Assembly (NCBI GenBank): GCA_030015575.1
Contig: JASDDO010000018.1
Location: 380,179,908 to 380,243,907, forward strand
Direction: 5' to 3'
DNA from: Agapanthus africanus
Taxonomy: Eukaryota; Streptophyta; Magnoliopsida; Asparagales; Amaryllidaceae
Length of the DNA stretch: 64,000 nucleotides
This document shows, piece after piece, positions 53,621 through 64,000 of the stretch (the first letter of the stretch is position 1; each line of letters begins with the position of its first letter). A program made the translations under genes and the position numbers. The notes under the pieces are model-generated. The model did no database searches. It saw only the letters and a list, made by a program, of their open reading frames with translations, and had not been told where the DNA came from.

Positions 53621-56600
53621 TTGATTAAGATTTTATTGGTCTATCAACTTTAACCCCAAGTGCACAATTATATTGCAGTAGTACTTACGGATCGATCCAC
53701 AGGGAGATGTAAATTTTAACAAGTTCTAAAAACAAGTAACAAAAAGATTTGATTTTTAAAATAAAATAAAATTGCAAATAATCTGAAAGTACAGAAATTT
53801 AAAACAATTAAATTTAAAAGTTGGTTGAATAAAAAGAAAGATAATTCTAGGGGTTTTGAATTGCTTTTTTAATATTGTTGGTTTATATGATGATTAAACT
53901 TTTATTCTTTTTCTTAGTTTTAATTGATGATCTATTAATTATATAAAAGTATAGAGTAAATTAATGTAATTAATATTATCCTATCAATTATATAAAAGCA
54001 TTTAGAATTAATTAAAACCTTAGTTCTAGTTCATTAAAAATAACCTAAGTTTAACCGTCGATTAATATTTCTAGGTAATAAATTTACAACGACCATATTA
54101 TAGGTTAATTTAGATCACCTTAACTACTTAAATTGAATATCTTTAATTTTTAATCGTCTCTTACCTTCCCTAATTAGATTTCTAAGTTGTCGATCTATCA
54201 TGAATTTTTAGGTGTTATCATCCATCTTTAATCTTATTCAAGGTGTCAAATTTCATTATAAAACTTAATTTTTTAAGATGAAAAAACAAAAAGTGACAAT
54301 CTTTATCTCAAAGGAAATTTATATTAAAAGCAAGAAAAGAAAGTAAAATTAGAAATATCCAACCACATTATCAAGCAACTCAAAGCCTAGAATAAAAAGT
54401 TAGCTATTCATAATTAAAGAGACAATATAAAAGAAAATAAAAGTCTTCATTAATGAAATAGAAACTTACAATTTATTTGATCTCTCTCCAAAAGAAAACC
54501 CTAATCCAAGCTATGAGAGATATATCTCAAACCCTAGACTATACAGAGTCTGTTATATGACTTCAAGAGAATTGAAACAAACTTTCTAAAATATACAGAT
54601 AAATACAAATCTGCTTAAAAATCTCAAGTCTAATCTCATCAAATTTCAGCCAGATCTTCATGTTAGCCTGTTTTGGCCGAAATTTTGTATCTTCTAAGGA
54701 TTTGGCTTTTTCCATGTTATTTGATTTGATCTCGAGATCTTCAAAGTTTGTTTCAATATCGCTAATTGATTCTCTGTTTTTGATTTAGATCCATTAAGTC
54801 CCTATTGCACGCACGTGATCCGTCTTAAGCACATTTCCGTCTTTTTACGTTTAAACCCTGTAACCTGCATTTATTTATAAAAACACCCGGAACAACATAA
54901 AATATGAAAATAAAATGATAAATGTGATATAAAAATATGCAATAAATTGCACTAATCAAATACCCCCACACTTACCTTTTGTTAGTCCTTAAGTAAATCT
55001 AGGGTTTTCAAACTATCAACTAAAAATAATATCTAACTCTATCAGCTAAAATCTAACTAAACTACTCCTACTCCTATACACCTTTTGCGGGCATACGATT
55101 GCATTGAGCGTATGCAACAAGCTTTTCAACCCTAGGTGTCCCTAGTAGGAGGAGTTGTGTCTCCTAAGGGTTTTCAGCGGATACTACCCATAAAATCCCA
55201 AAAAAAGAAAAAGAAAATAAATAAAATAAAGGGAAAATAAAGTAAAGAAAATAAAGAAAACAAAAATAAGAAAGCAAAAACTACATACAAAGAAAAAACA
55301 TATAAAGAAAAGCTTTGAAAATAGGGTTTTTAAAAATCTACTACCTTTTCAATTGTCATGAACCACGTCTTAATAGTCTTGATCCAATCCGAAAGTTATA
55401 TCCTCATTTATCATTCCAATCTTTCCTCCCTATCTCTCCTCCAAATATCGATTCTATACCCCTACGTGTATGTAAAAATGTCATCCCTACATTCTAAGAA
55501 TTCAATACAAGCAATCGTACTATTTTCCTAATTATCTTAGTACTACTTCTTTTTATTAAGGATGGATGGATTTGCTCACATACTTTTCATGCGACCACCA
55601 ATGCTTGTTTAGACACTAATCAACCGATTACCGAATGTGTAAGCTTAAGGCGTAAATAGCTTCATACATATAAGTCTAGTCTTATAACTATCTCGGGCTC
55701 AGCAGTGACTCCCAGACCAGTTTGTCTAAGGCACAGGGTGATAAAGCACCCTTGCTGTATATTTTTCTATTTTTTTCATAGCCCTAAGCAAGTTACAACC
55801 AAAACTTATATATAATTTTTTCCAGCGATATTATTTTTTTCGTGGTTAGCTTCAAATACCGTTTTTTCTTTCATACTGAGGCTTTCAGGTAATGATATGT
55901 CATGGTATACTCTACTATCCAGAGCTTGAGGATATGTGCATGTGCAGTTTGTAGGGTGCATATTCACTAAGTTGGAGTCAAGAATAGACTCCACTTTCAT
56001 TTCTTTTCTCAAACCCTGTAACTCTTTCATATCACTCGATTTTTGGGAACGGGTTCATGACTACTTATTACTAATTTCATTCAAACACATCTCTTTTCTT
56101 GCTTTTCTTAAAATCTCTTTCTATCTGTTATATACATTTTTCACCTTGCTATTTCATTTTCTAAATTTTCTAATTTTTCAAAAGAAAACCTAAAAAGAAA
56201 ATGAAAGAACTACGGAAAAAATAAAATAAAAAAGAAAGATGAAAAACTATGTACAAAACCATCCCCACACTTATTTCTGATATTGTCCTCAATGTTGACC
56301 TCTCACTCATCTCTGTAGTCTATCTCATAATGTAATAAAGAACAATCACTACAATGTTTCATGCTAAATAGATATATAAAATAGTATAGTGAACTTAAGT
56401 TAGAAAGAGATAAATATTAAAATTAATAACAAGAACATACTTACAGAGCATTAAAAATTTAGAAGATTCTTTCTTTATTAAGCCGCGAACTAGCAGTGGC
56501 CAGTCGCTAATATGCTATCTGATATTTGATTTCTATTTAGAAAATCTAAAACCCTAAAGAAATAAAAGAAGAAAAAGAAAAAGAAAAAGAAAAAGAAAAT

Positions 56601-57119
56601 TTTAATTTACATAACGCTTTGGCTAATCCAAACGTTAGTATTAACCACTCAAAATTTTTATCTTTAATCATACAAGAGTAGTAAAATAATTGTAGCAGTA
56701 AACATCAATAAATACCCTAAAATTGATATGCAAAATATTGGTATGGTGTTTATATGTGGGTGAAGAAAATTATGATCCGTGTAAATGATGAAAATCTCAA
56801 AGAATTATATAATTGTACCATCTTGTCGAAATATTGGCTAATTGGATCAAATTATAAAATACGAACATGCTGAATATAGATAAGAGATCAAGTTATAAGA
56901 GTTAAAGACACAACTTCATCTTGCATTTGTATAGCATTGGTTTCACTAATAACCAAAAGTGGTGGAAGGTTTGGTTCAACTGTTAAAGGCTCAAAAAGAT
57001 ATTCACAATTTATTGGATAGTTTGGGGAATCTAAATCATTCATAAGATTAAGTTCATCCTTAAAAGTTTCCTCAAAACTTTGATCAAAATATCTTTCTTC
57101 AAAATTAATCGTCTCTTAC
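53621..57119. other. AT-rich stretch without recognised genes
   Basis: I see no coding region, LTR pair or RNA gene. Notable are AAGTGCAC...GGATCGATCCACAGGGAG near 53657-53706, a phrase seen in plant retroelements, and two blocks with CCCCACACTT (54963 and 56262), also common in such elements. A short GAAAAA repeat is at 56571-56599. It is probably the inside of an old non-autonomous retroelement, but its ends were not found. Confidence 0.4.
56571..56599 (+). repeat. GAAAAA microsatellite
   Basis: Five near-perfect units of a 6-bp A-rich repeat. Confidence 0.85.
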
Positions 57120-58166
57120 TCATACATTTCTTCTATCATTATAGTGGAATGATAAAAAAACTCCATCACATCCCTCATCCAACAATTCTTTTTCCTCCAC
57201 CTTAAATTGACTCATGGGTTGACTTGTATCATCGAAAAATTTAGGTTCCCACTCTGAATTGTCTTCAAAAAATTTATTGTTCGTTCTAACTAAAGGTGTG
57301 TGTTCCCTATCAATAGTTTTCTCAAATATTATATCTAGGCCAGCCCCATCAAAATCATAAGTATTCTTTACAGAAGCAGGTTCTATATCTAAAATTTTCA
57401 TAAAATTTATATCCGCTACTTTTATTGTATCGAAAACAATTTCCTCAAAAATTTTACAATCGGTTAAATCAAACATCTCAGTCTCAAACGTATCATCAAT
57501 TAAATCATCTTCATATAAATTTGATGTTGGAGGCCAAATTGGAAATTCAAAATTTTGAGGGTAGGTGTCAAACTGACTTGAAGTAGATTCATCCTCACTT
57601 TTCTCGGTTATACATTCCAAACCATGGTTATTCTCAAATACGTCCTCAATAGGTTGATCATGATTTTCTAAGGTGTTGGGAACAATCGGGTTTGTGTGGG
57701 TTTGCATTGGGATGGTCTCTTGCTCTTTCTTATTAGTGATTGCAGCAGTTATTTGGTCAAGAAGAAATTCAATATTAATCATTGATTGCTTAATTGGCAT
57801 AATTTCATCTTACAGAATTGTAGCCAACAGCTGTTCAACATATGCATGTCTTATATCCTCATCATTATCAACGTCTAAAGAAGGTGTGAAAGTTCGGTAC
57901 GGTTGATAAGAATTTGATTGAGTATGGTCGTAAGAAAGGCCAACATCATAGTATAGGTATGGTAGGAATCGTTGTTGGTTAATGAAATTGGAATGAATGA
58001 ATGTTGTGTCGGTTGTGGATGTGTAAGGTGAATTATAACCGCTCTTATATTTATTCATTTTAATGCAATCGGCAAGTGTTGGTTTAGTTAGATAACAAAG
58101 TTCATATAAATTTGGTTTAGTATGTTCGTCACCCATGTTAAAAAAATACGGACTTGACTTAACCAA
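57120..58166 (-). pseudogene. Unknown acidic ORF split by one in-frame stop
   Basis: Two minus-strand frames are in phase. 57810-58166 (118 codons, starting MVKSSPYFFNMGDEHTKPN) ends in TAA at 57810-57812. The same frame continues through DEI to the Met of 57120-57800 (226 codons). Read through, it would be about 348 residues, rich in Asp, Glu, Asn and Ser, with no membrane segment or zinc motif. The TAA could have come from CAA by one change. I do not recognise the family. Plant retroelements of the Tat/Athila type and large non-autonomous derivatives often carry such acidic extra ORFs, and the flanks look retroelement-like, so a host gene is less likely. No intron signals were assessed. Confidence 0.45.
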
Positions 58167-58518
58167 TCACAACTGCAAGATGCCCAAACAATCCCTAAAA
58201 CTAGGGTCACCTAGGTCAAATCACTTAACCCGCTCTTAGAATTCCAAGGGACAAGTTGTAGGATATATCCTTTACTGTCTCTTTATCAATCTTATGGCTA
58301 GGTATGTGCAAGGTAAGTGGGAGGTATCCGCTATATGAATCACCGAAATAGTGGGCCTTAATTAAATAAATTACTTGCCTTGAACACACTTATCTTAGAC
58401 ACCACAAGAAATATACGGATAAACAATAGATTACCCACAACTTTCTCTTGTCCTATTTGAGCGCGAATGTTCTTAGTGGGCCGAGTTTAGATATTTTTTA
58501 ATTAATGTGGGTGAATGC
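58167..58518. other. No recognised feature
   Basis: AT-rich, no ORF, no repeat recognised. It ends at the LTR fragment starting TGTTGTATATAGTGCCC. Confidence 0.5.
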
Positions 58519-58780
58519 TGTTGTATATAGTGCCCTCAAGTTAATTATTGTAAACGCAGGAAGGCGATTGTGATGATTGAGAGAGGACCTATATGGGTAG
58601 AACAGTCTTACTCGAAATGATACTATGCTATCTGGTTTGTCTTTATCATCATGTACATACATTATATGGTATTACAGATCACTATTACATGTTGATAAAG
58701 CCCGTAGGATTATTGCTTGACTACCAGCGTTATGATAGCGATCATACATCTGGGGGCTGGGTAGTCCATAAGCACATCCT
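58519..58780 (+). repeat. LTR fragment of the A/B/D family
   Basis: Starts TGTTGTATATAGTGCCCTCA and follows the first 260 bp of the D LTR (AGAACAGTCTTACTCGA; GTTGATAAAGCCC). Stops abruptly at AGCACATCCT, where another LTR begins. Confidence 0.82.
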
Positions 58781-59825
58781 TGTTAGGAATATGTATGCCC
58801 TAAAGGCCATTATTGTATCATATAGTGGATGCTTGGACATATATATAGAGGACTTTCTTACTCGATATGATAGTATGCTATCTGGTTGCTCTTTATTTGA
58901 ACATTTACACTTGTATTAGTATACTGTCTCTCTGATACATGTTGATAAAGCCCTTAGGATGTAGGTTTGACTACCAGGACTATGATGCAGATCATACTAG
59001 TGGGGCTTGTGTAGTCCGCAAGCACATCCTTTAACAGTTCCTAGTCGAGAGAGTATCGAGACAGGGCATCGATATTCCAGAGTAGACAAGTGTGCACGTT
59101 TCTTGACCCTGTATGGGGCGATGGTTGATCCCACAACCATTGGTGTTTGACATCAAAGATTGAGCACATGTGCTCATTGTAGAATGGGTACATTGAACAG
59201 GATTCGCCGAGAACTCCTAGATGGTACCATACATATCGTCAGATAGCAGTTCTTTGGTGACACTTGTACAGGTTAGTCTGTAGACCCGAGATCGTCATAG
59301 TGTCTTGTGTGGTTCCCACTGTGCTTTGATTTCCTCCTTACCACGACTCAAAGGAGTCGTGCAAACAGGTGGATTTTGGGTACAGTCCCGAGTCATATGG
59401 AGGCAGTGAGCGATAGGAGGGGTTTCGTCTCTCCCGGTATTAGGAGTTGATGTTGCCCTATGCTCGATTGGCTATAACAGCAATTCTCTGGCCAGGGCTG
59501 ATGAGATTTACTAGTAAGTGTTATCAGTAGTTTCTCGAAAGGTTATAGACCATACATCGGCATGTCTTATCAAGTTATTGGGGTCTGACAATTCTACCCC
59601 CAGACTCGAAATGCGACATATCAGACGAAGAGACCGGATTGTACGATAAGTGTTGCTTATAGGCTCTACGGGAGTTTGGACATGTTTTCTTGTTGATCTT
59701 CTATTCATTCAATACCTGGGTAGCCGTCACGTCGAGCTAGTACCGCTGACGGCTTGTGGGTATCTGATATGATCATCAGCTACTGCTGGCGTATTGACGA
59801 GTCTTTAGAGTCTCACATAGAGGTG
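58781..59825 (+). mobile_element. Element E: truncated LTR of the H/S family
   Basis: Begins TGTTAGGAATATGTATGCCC, the closest start here to the published Angela/BARE LTR type. It is collinear with S for about 1045 bp and carries a perfect LTR hairpin CACGACTC-AAAG-GAGTCGTG (59342-59361). Similarity is lost after TCACATAGAGGT, so the second half of the LTR is missing and no right TSD can be tested. It sits exactly at the broken end of the 58519-58780 fragment, as if inserted there. Confidence 0.8.
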
Positions 59826-60047
59826 GAGTGTTGCTATTCACGTTGGTGCTCATGTTGTTCGGAGAATCCATAATCTTTGGAAGAAAAATAGGGTTAGGAT
59901 AGATTCAAGGAATAGGAAATGTAAAGAATGTTTTAGTTGCCGATTCATATAATTCTTGTGTTATATTGCTTAGGTTTCCATGCAGAACTGACCCTGAATG
60001 GTATGACTTCAAGCAGAACTGGCCTGCATGGGCCACCAACAAAACCT
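59826..60047. other. Short unassigned stretch
   Basis: 222 bp between the truncated LTR E and the next LTR end. No ORF or repeat family recognised. It contains two GCAGAACTG phrases (59981 and 60015). Confidence 0.4.
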
Positions 60048-61047
60048 GTCACGCCCCGCTTCCGGTGTACGGGTAAGGAGACGTGACGAGGCCCGCGACG
60101 TATTTACTCAGAAGTAAACACATTAAGCGTAAATAAGAAATATAATATTGTCACGACCCGAAATAGCACGTGACTGGCCCTTGAATCATATGAAGTCTAT
60201 AGGAGCCCATCTAATCCAAGTAAGCCAAAAGCCCAGAAATCTAAAACCATTTTAAGGAGTAAATAAAGAAAACTAGTTTTTAAGAAGTAAGGAAAACATA
60301 TTTTAAAAGCAAGGTTTTTAAATAAGTTAGCCGAATATGCATTTTTAAAATCTATAGTCTTTTCTGAAAATTTCGGCAGAGTTTCCTTTGTAAATACTGG
60401 CCCCGAACGGGGTACAACAAGAATAATATATATACAATGATAAAAGGTATCCCCAAGCGGGAGCTAGCTCTTCATCAATCGACGGTCACAACCACTCAAG
60501 CAGTATAATATACAACGCCAAAGGGCGAGGATCAAAACTCAAAATCAGCAGGAAAACCATAATACTACAACGCGCGAATCTAAGGTCGAAATAATACACA
60601 ACTGGTTTTCTAAGTCTGAAACAATATACAAGTTTGGTTGATGGAATTACTAGATACAACTGAATAGTACATATACAATGGTGGTTCTGATGCAAAAGAA
60701 CCCACCTACCAAAGCAAATCACCCGTAAGGGAAGCAGTGTGCCAGAAAGCCGCAATGGAACCTGTACGGCAAAACCTACAAGAACTGTGGCACAACAGGG
60801 GTGAGTTGCCAACTCGTGAATAGAAAACATCACAGAGCCGAAATCGCATGTATGACACAATCCTAGGTCAATATGATCAGATATATATATATAAATCTCA
60901 AATGAATAAGTCTGAAACATGGTAAGGTGGCAATGTAACATCTATACATGAGTGTAGTGCCAAGTGCTATGCCGGTGCCTCAGGTAATAACATATCATAA
61001 ATATGAGGCATGATCAATGTCGACTATATCATGAAGTCTAACAGTAT

Positions 61048-61232
61048 GTGGATATCGTCCACGTGTCATCCAATGACAATAAACATCATGCATGAAAATA
61101 TTATAAAGCATATGCACGAAAGTATGAGGATATAATCAACATGTGTCCCTCGCGACACATCAAAATCATGGAACCGGAGTGTCCAGCATCGACACTCGAA
61201 AACATCATGAAAGCTGTGCCCAGCATCGGCAC
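61048..61232 (-). repeat. Series of five hairpins in the right-edge LTR
   Basis: GTGG/CCAC (61048-61062), TGTCAT/ATGACA (61064-61078), ATGTGTC/GACACAT (61141-61160), GAGTGTC/GACACTC (61177-61197), GTGCC/GGCAC (61216-61232). The last two have the same loop, CAGCATC, with a compensated base-pair difference in the stem. Confidence 0.65.
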
Positions 61233-61253
61233 GTAAATCCTCATATATCGGGT

Positions 61254-61301
61254 TCCGTCAGTCCGGATCGGCCCATGGGCTCCGTCAGTCCGGATCGGCC
61301 C
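61254..61301. repeat. 27-bp tandem repeat
   Basis: TCCGTCAGTCCGGATCGGCC begins at 61254 and again at 61281. The first unit ends CATGGGC; the second runs into CATATC. Confidence 0.85.
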
Positions 61302-62388
61302 ATATCATCTCTCGACTCCGGTTGGTATCCTCCGGATATCTGCCGAGCCTAAATACTATCACCGGCAGGTAGTAGTCCCTCTGCCAGGCTCACCGTCTGT
61401 ATACACAGCATCCCTTTCTTGCCCCGGGGTACCATACCGGGCCCCACCATGTACCCGCACATGGCTCATGACTCCTCCTCACGTGGGGTATATATATATA
61501 CATCAGAACCGATAAAACTCATGGTGGGCCGCACTGAAATATCATATCAAGGGTAACCGGGTTTTTAAAATAATACATACTCTCTTTTGAAATACCCACG
61601 GTTCCCAAATCCAGAAATATCATGGAAACAACATATCTCAATGCGTATAATCATAAAGCATGATGTATGCGACATATAGAAGAAATGTAAGCATATCAGT
61701 ATATCATGCAACATGGAATAGTAATATGCACATATTGAGAGAAACCGCTCTTTTAAAATGAATACAGTTTTAAGATATATCTTGCAGTTCCCAAATCTTT
61801 AATCAAGCCAGAATCATATATGTATGTGCAAATACTTATGTATGCAAGTATGGGTGTACAATATGTATGTACACAAGTATGCCATGCAAGGGATCATATC
61901 CTGAATGCAACAGTCCTACGGTGTAGTGACATGGCAATTATCGATGATGAAGTGTGTGAGCCGGCAAGCAGGTGTACGTGAAACATATGCATCATCGATA
62001 ATGGTGCTGGTGTCCTAAAAACATGGTTTTGATATTACAATAAACACATTTGCACATGCAATGCGATGTGAAAGCAAGAATATGTGGCAAATGAATAATA
62101 AACACAACAGTGCAGTATCTACATCAATATATCTATGTCATACTGTTTTGCCATTTGGAAGAAGACGAATCGGGTTTTTTTGGAAAATAAGGGCTACGGT
62201 GTTTTTAAGAAAAGATGCATCTTTTGAAAATATTCGTACAATCCCTTTGCCTGTCTTTAAAATACTCCCGATTCGTTAGTTTTTGAAACAGGTATGACAT
62301 CGGCCTAGCCTAACATCTACTAGCAAAACTACAGCTCTAACTAACAAGTCAATCAGGAGGGGTATGGAAACCACCTAAATCTGAGTTG

Positions 62389-62409
62389 ATATATATATAT
62401 ATATATATA
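62389..62409. repeat. AT microsatellite
   Basis: About ten AT units. Confidence 0.9.
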
Positions 62410-64000
62410 ATAGTCGATGATCCCGCCTCAAAGGTACCGCGTACGATACAATATTATAAGATATCCTCGAGTCATGAGTGCAGATCTATCATCAATATAA
62501 AGCTCGTAACGTAAATCATCGTACGGCATCCCAAAAGCTGGGTACGGTCAATATCACATTCATCTCATCAATTATCTGGTATCCTTATCATCATATCTCA
62601 TGATCTGGGGTACTAATCTAAGTTTAGTACAAATCGATACCATCTATAAAAATATAAATGCGTGTGTGAAACACACGTCTAAAGGCCCGCTAAAATCTCG
62701 TGTCGTATCCAAATACGAACTACACCATATCACCGATCTGATGGCATTATGCCCAATCTCATCGACTCATCTCCAAATATCATCCACTATCTTCATCATC
62801 CAGATATAAGTATAACAGATAAGCATGTGTGTGCGTGTGGGTGTAAACCTATTCTAGGGTTCGCAATTAGGAAACTATACTAGTTTACTTTTAAACCCTA
62901 ATCTATCCATAGTACACCTAATCACATCTAGAATATCCAAGTCATACATAATGCTATCATACATATATATATAGTATATATCTAGTATACTAAACATCGA
63001 ACTGCAGGGGTGCTGTACGCCATACACCCGACTTCCCCCGTAGATATAATTTACTCACCTTGATCTTGCTTGCCGATGTCGATGTCGCCACCATCTTCTT
63101 CATCATCTCGTATCATCATGGGGGTATCTACATGTCACACGTATCGCATCGCATTAAAACCAAATCAAAACCAAAACAACACATGAAAACCAAAACGATA
63201 CGCTTAAAAGCCTATAGGTTAGAACCTATGGTCTACGCTTTCAAAACCATAAACCAACCCTCGATATCATCGTACAAACGTCAATTGATCGAGGCAAAAC
63301 ACAAATACGCAAATCTAGAATTCAAAACATGCAAAACCATAACTCGAATCAAAATAGCAACACATGCATTCAATCCCAGATTTTGATTAAGGTGCAACCA
63401 ATATTCCAAAACAATACTAGAGTGATGTACAAAGTGTAAATGAGCTATGAAAGCAACCAGTAGTCCTAAATCAACAAGGTGGCCGGCCCCTTACCTAAAA
63501 ATTCCGGCGACGCCGGCCCTGGTAGGGAGTTAGGGAGTCATGTTTGTAGGGTAGTCTCCTGGTAGTCAATATAGGGTAATGGCCTTGCTAGTTTTTCCTA
63601 TAGGTGTCTAGGGTCACTCCAGATTCCCTGGGGGCTACCAATCTAACACAGAAACCAAGATTTGGTATCTAAAGCTTAAGTCGTGGCAACGTCATGATAC
63701 TACATTGTAAGAAATTGGTCCCAGATTTGGATGGTGGTGAAAACCATGCGAGCAAACAACACTAGGCTGATACATAGGGTACATGTGACCTACAGAAGGA
63801 ACCTGGACCCACACCCTCACCAAATGGCCGAGCCCTCTCTCATGCCAAACCGGCCTCGCCGGCCTTGGGGACTCTTCTGGGGTTCATGCTCTCAGGGTGT
63901 CTTCCTAGGGTCAATTCTAAGCTCCTGAAGTTGTTTATTTTTCCAGTAAAAATCCCAGTTCATTCCAGATTTGCCTGCACACTCAAAGTTCACAAACCGA

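Larger units (their letters stand above)
60048..64000 (-). repeat. Probable long Ty3/gypsy LTR, minus orientation, runs off the edge
   Basis: Starts TGTCACGCCCCGCTTCC; the G LTR, read in reverse, starts TGTCACGCCCCGCTTCCC, so this is the 3' end of a related minus-strand LTR. The following 3.9 kb has no coding frame. Its features are a run of hairpins at 61048-61232, a 27-bp tandem repeat at 61254-61301, and an AT run at 62389-62409. A second LTR-like tip, TGTCACGACCCG, occurs at 60150 and could mark a nested or alternative end. No other LTR end, primer site or pol sequence is seen before 64000, so element size and integrity are unknown. Confidence 0.6.

Noticed and set aside
53621-57119. LTR pair or a host gene in the AT-rich stretch
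   Set aside because: No TG...CA repeat pair, TSD, primer site or sizeable frame could be identified by eye.
60150-60161. TGTCACGACCCG as the true LTR end instead of 60048
   Set aside because: Possible, but the tip at 60048 matches the G family end over 17 bases. No TSD was found for either, so it is kept only as an alternative.

Overview
The window reads as nuclear DNA of a flowering plant with a large, repeat-rich genome. I found no convincing host gene, rRNA or tRNA. About the first 50 kb is a stack of LTR retrotransposons inserted into one another, resolvable because most insertions keep their TG...CA ends and a perfect 5-bp target-site duplication (TSD). The species cannot be named. The copia elements belong to the Angela (BARE-1-like) lineage by protein sequence and by LTR start (TGTTAGGAATATG type), and the gypsy element is a Tekay/Del-like chromovirus.

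Layout. The outermost dated element is D (26158-50506, + strand), a decayed copia relative. Element H (1-26157, +, 5' end outside the window) sits inside D's internal region. H carries three insertions: a solo LTR S (781-2965, TSD ATGAC) in its reverse transcriptase gene, and elements A (4147-14075, -, TSD GTGGG) and B (15013-25151, -, TSD ACATT) in its 3' LTR. D's 3' LTR is split by chromovirus G (28585-49324, +, TSD CCCGA). G's 5' LTR is split by C (29221-39346, -, TSD TTCCT). C is a complete copia element with an uninterrupted 1316-residue Gag-Pol. Right of D lie a broken Ty3/gypsy (Tat-type) gag (50510-53620), an AT-rich stretch with a split acidic ORF on the minus strand (57120-58166), fragments of the same copia LTR families (58519-59825), and what looks like a long gypsy LTR in minus orientation running off the right edge (from 60048).

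How the parts work together. A and B belong to the same family as D. Their gag-pol is ruined, yet B has a perfect tRNA-Met primer site, intact ends and two LTRs that differ at only about six of 2207 positions. B was therefore copied recently by proteins supplied in trans. C, or a relative, is a plausible donor: it shares the primer site, LTR tips and leader plan.

The most interesting signal is the 2-kb untranslated leader shared by A, B and C. While the proteins of A and B decayed, the leader kept an ordered set of inverted repeats: a GC-rich hairpin about 200 nt from the primer site; a roughly 100-nt domain with nested helices (one copy in C, two in A and B); a CGTTAG/CTAACG hairpin; three hairpins that present the same loop sequence; and an AGTTTC/GAAACT hairpin. 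Several stems show compensatory changes. The mismatches I recorded in these stems are A-C on the plus strand, which are G-U wobbles in the minus-sense RNA. This suggests a conserved RNA structure used for packaging, dimerisation or translation. All comparisons were made by eye.
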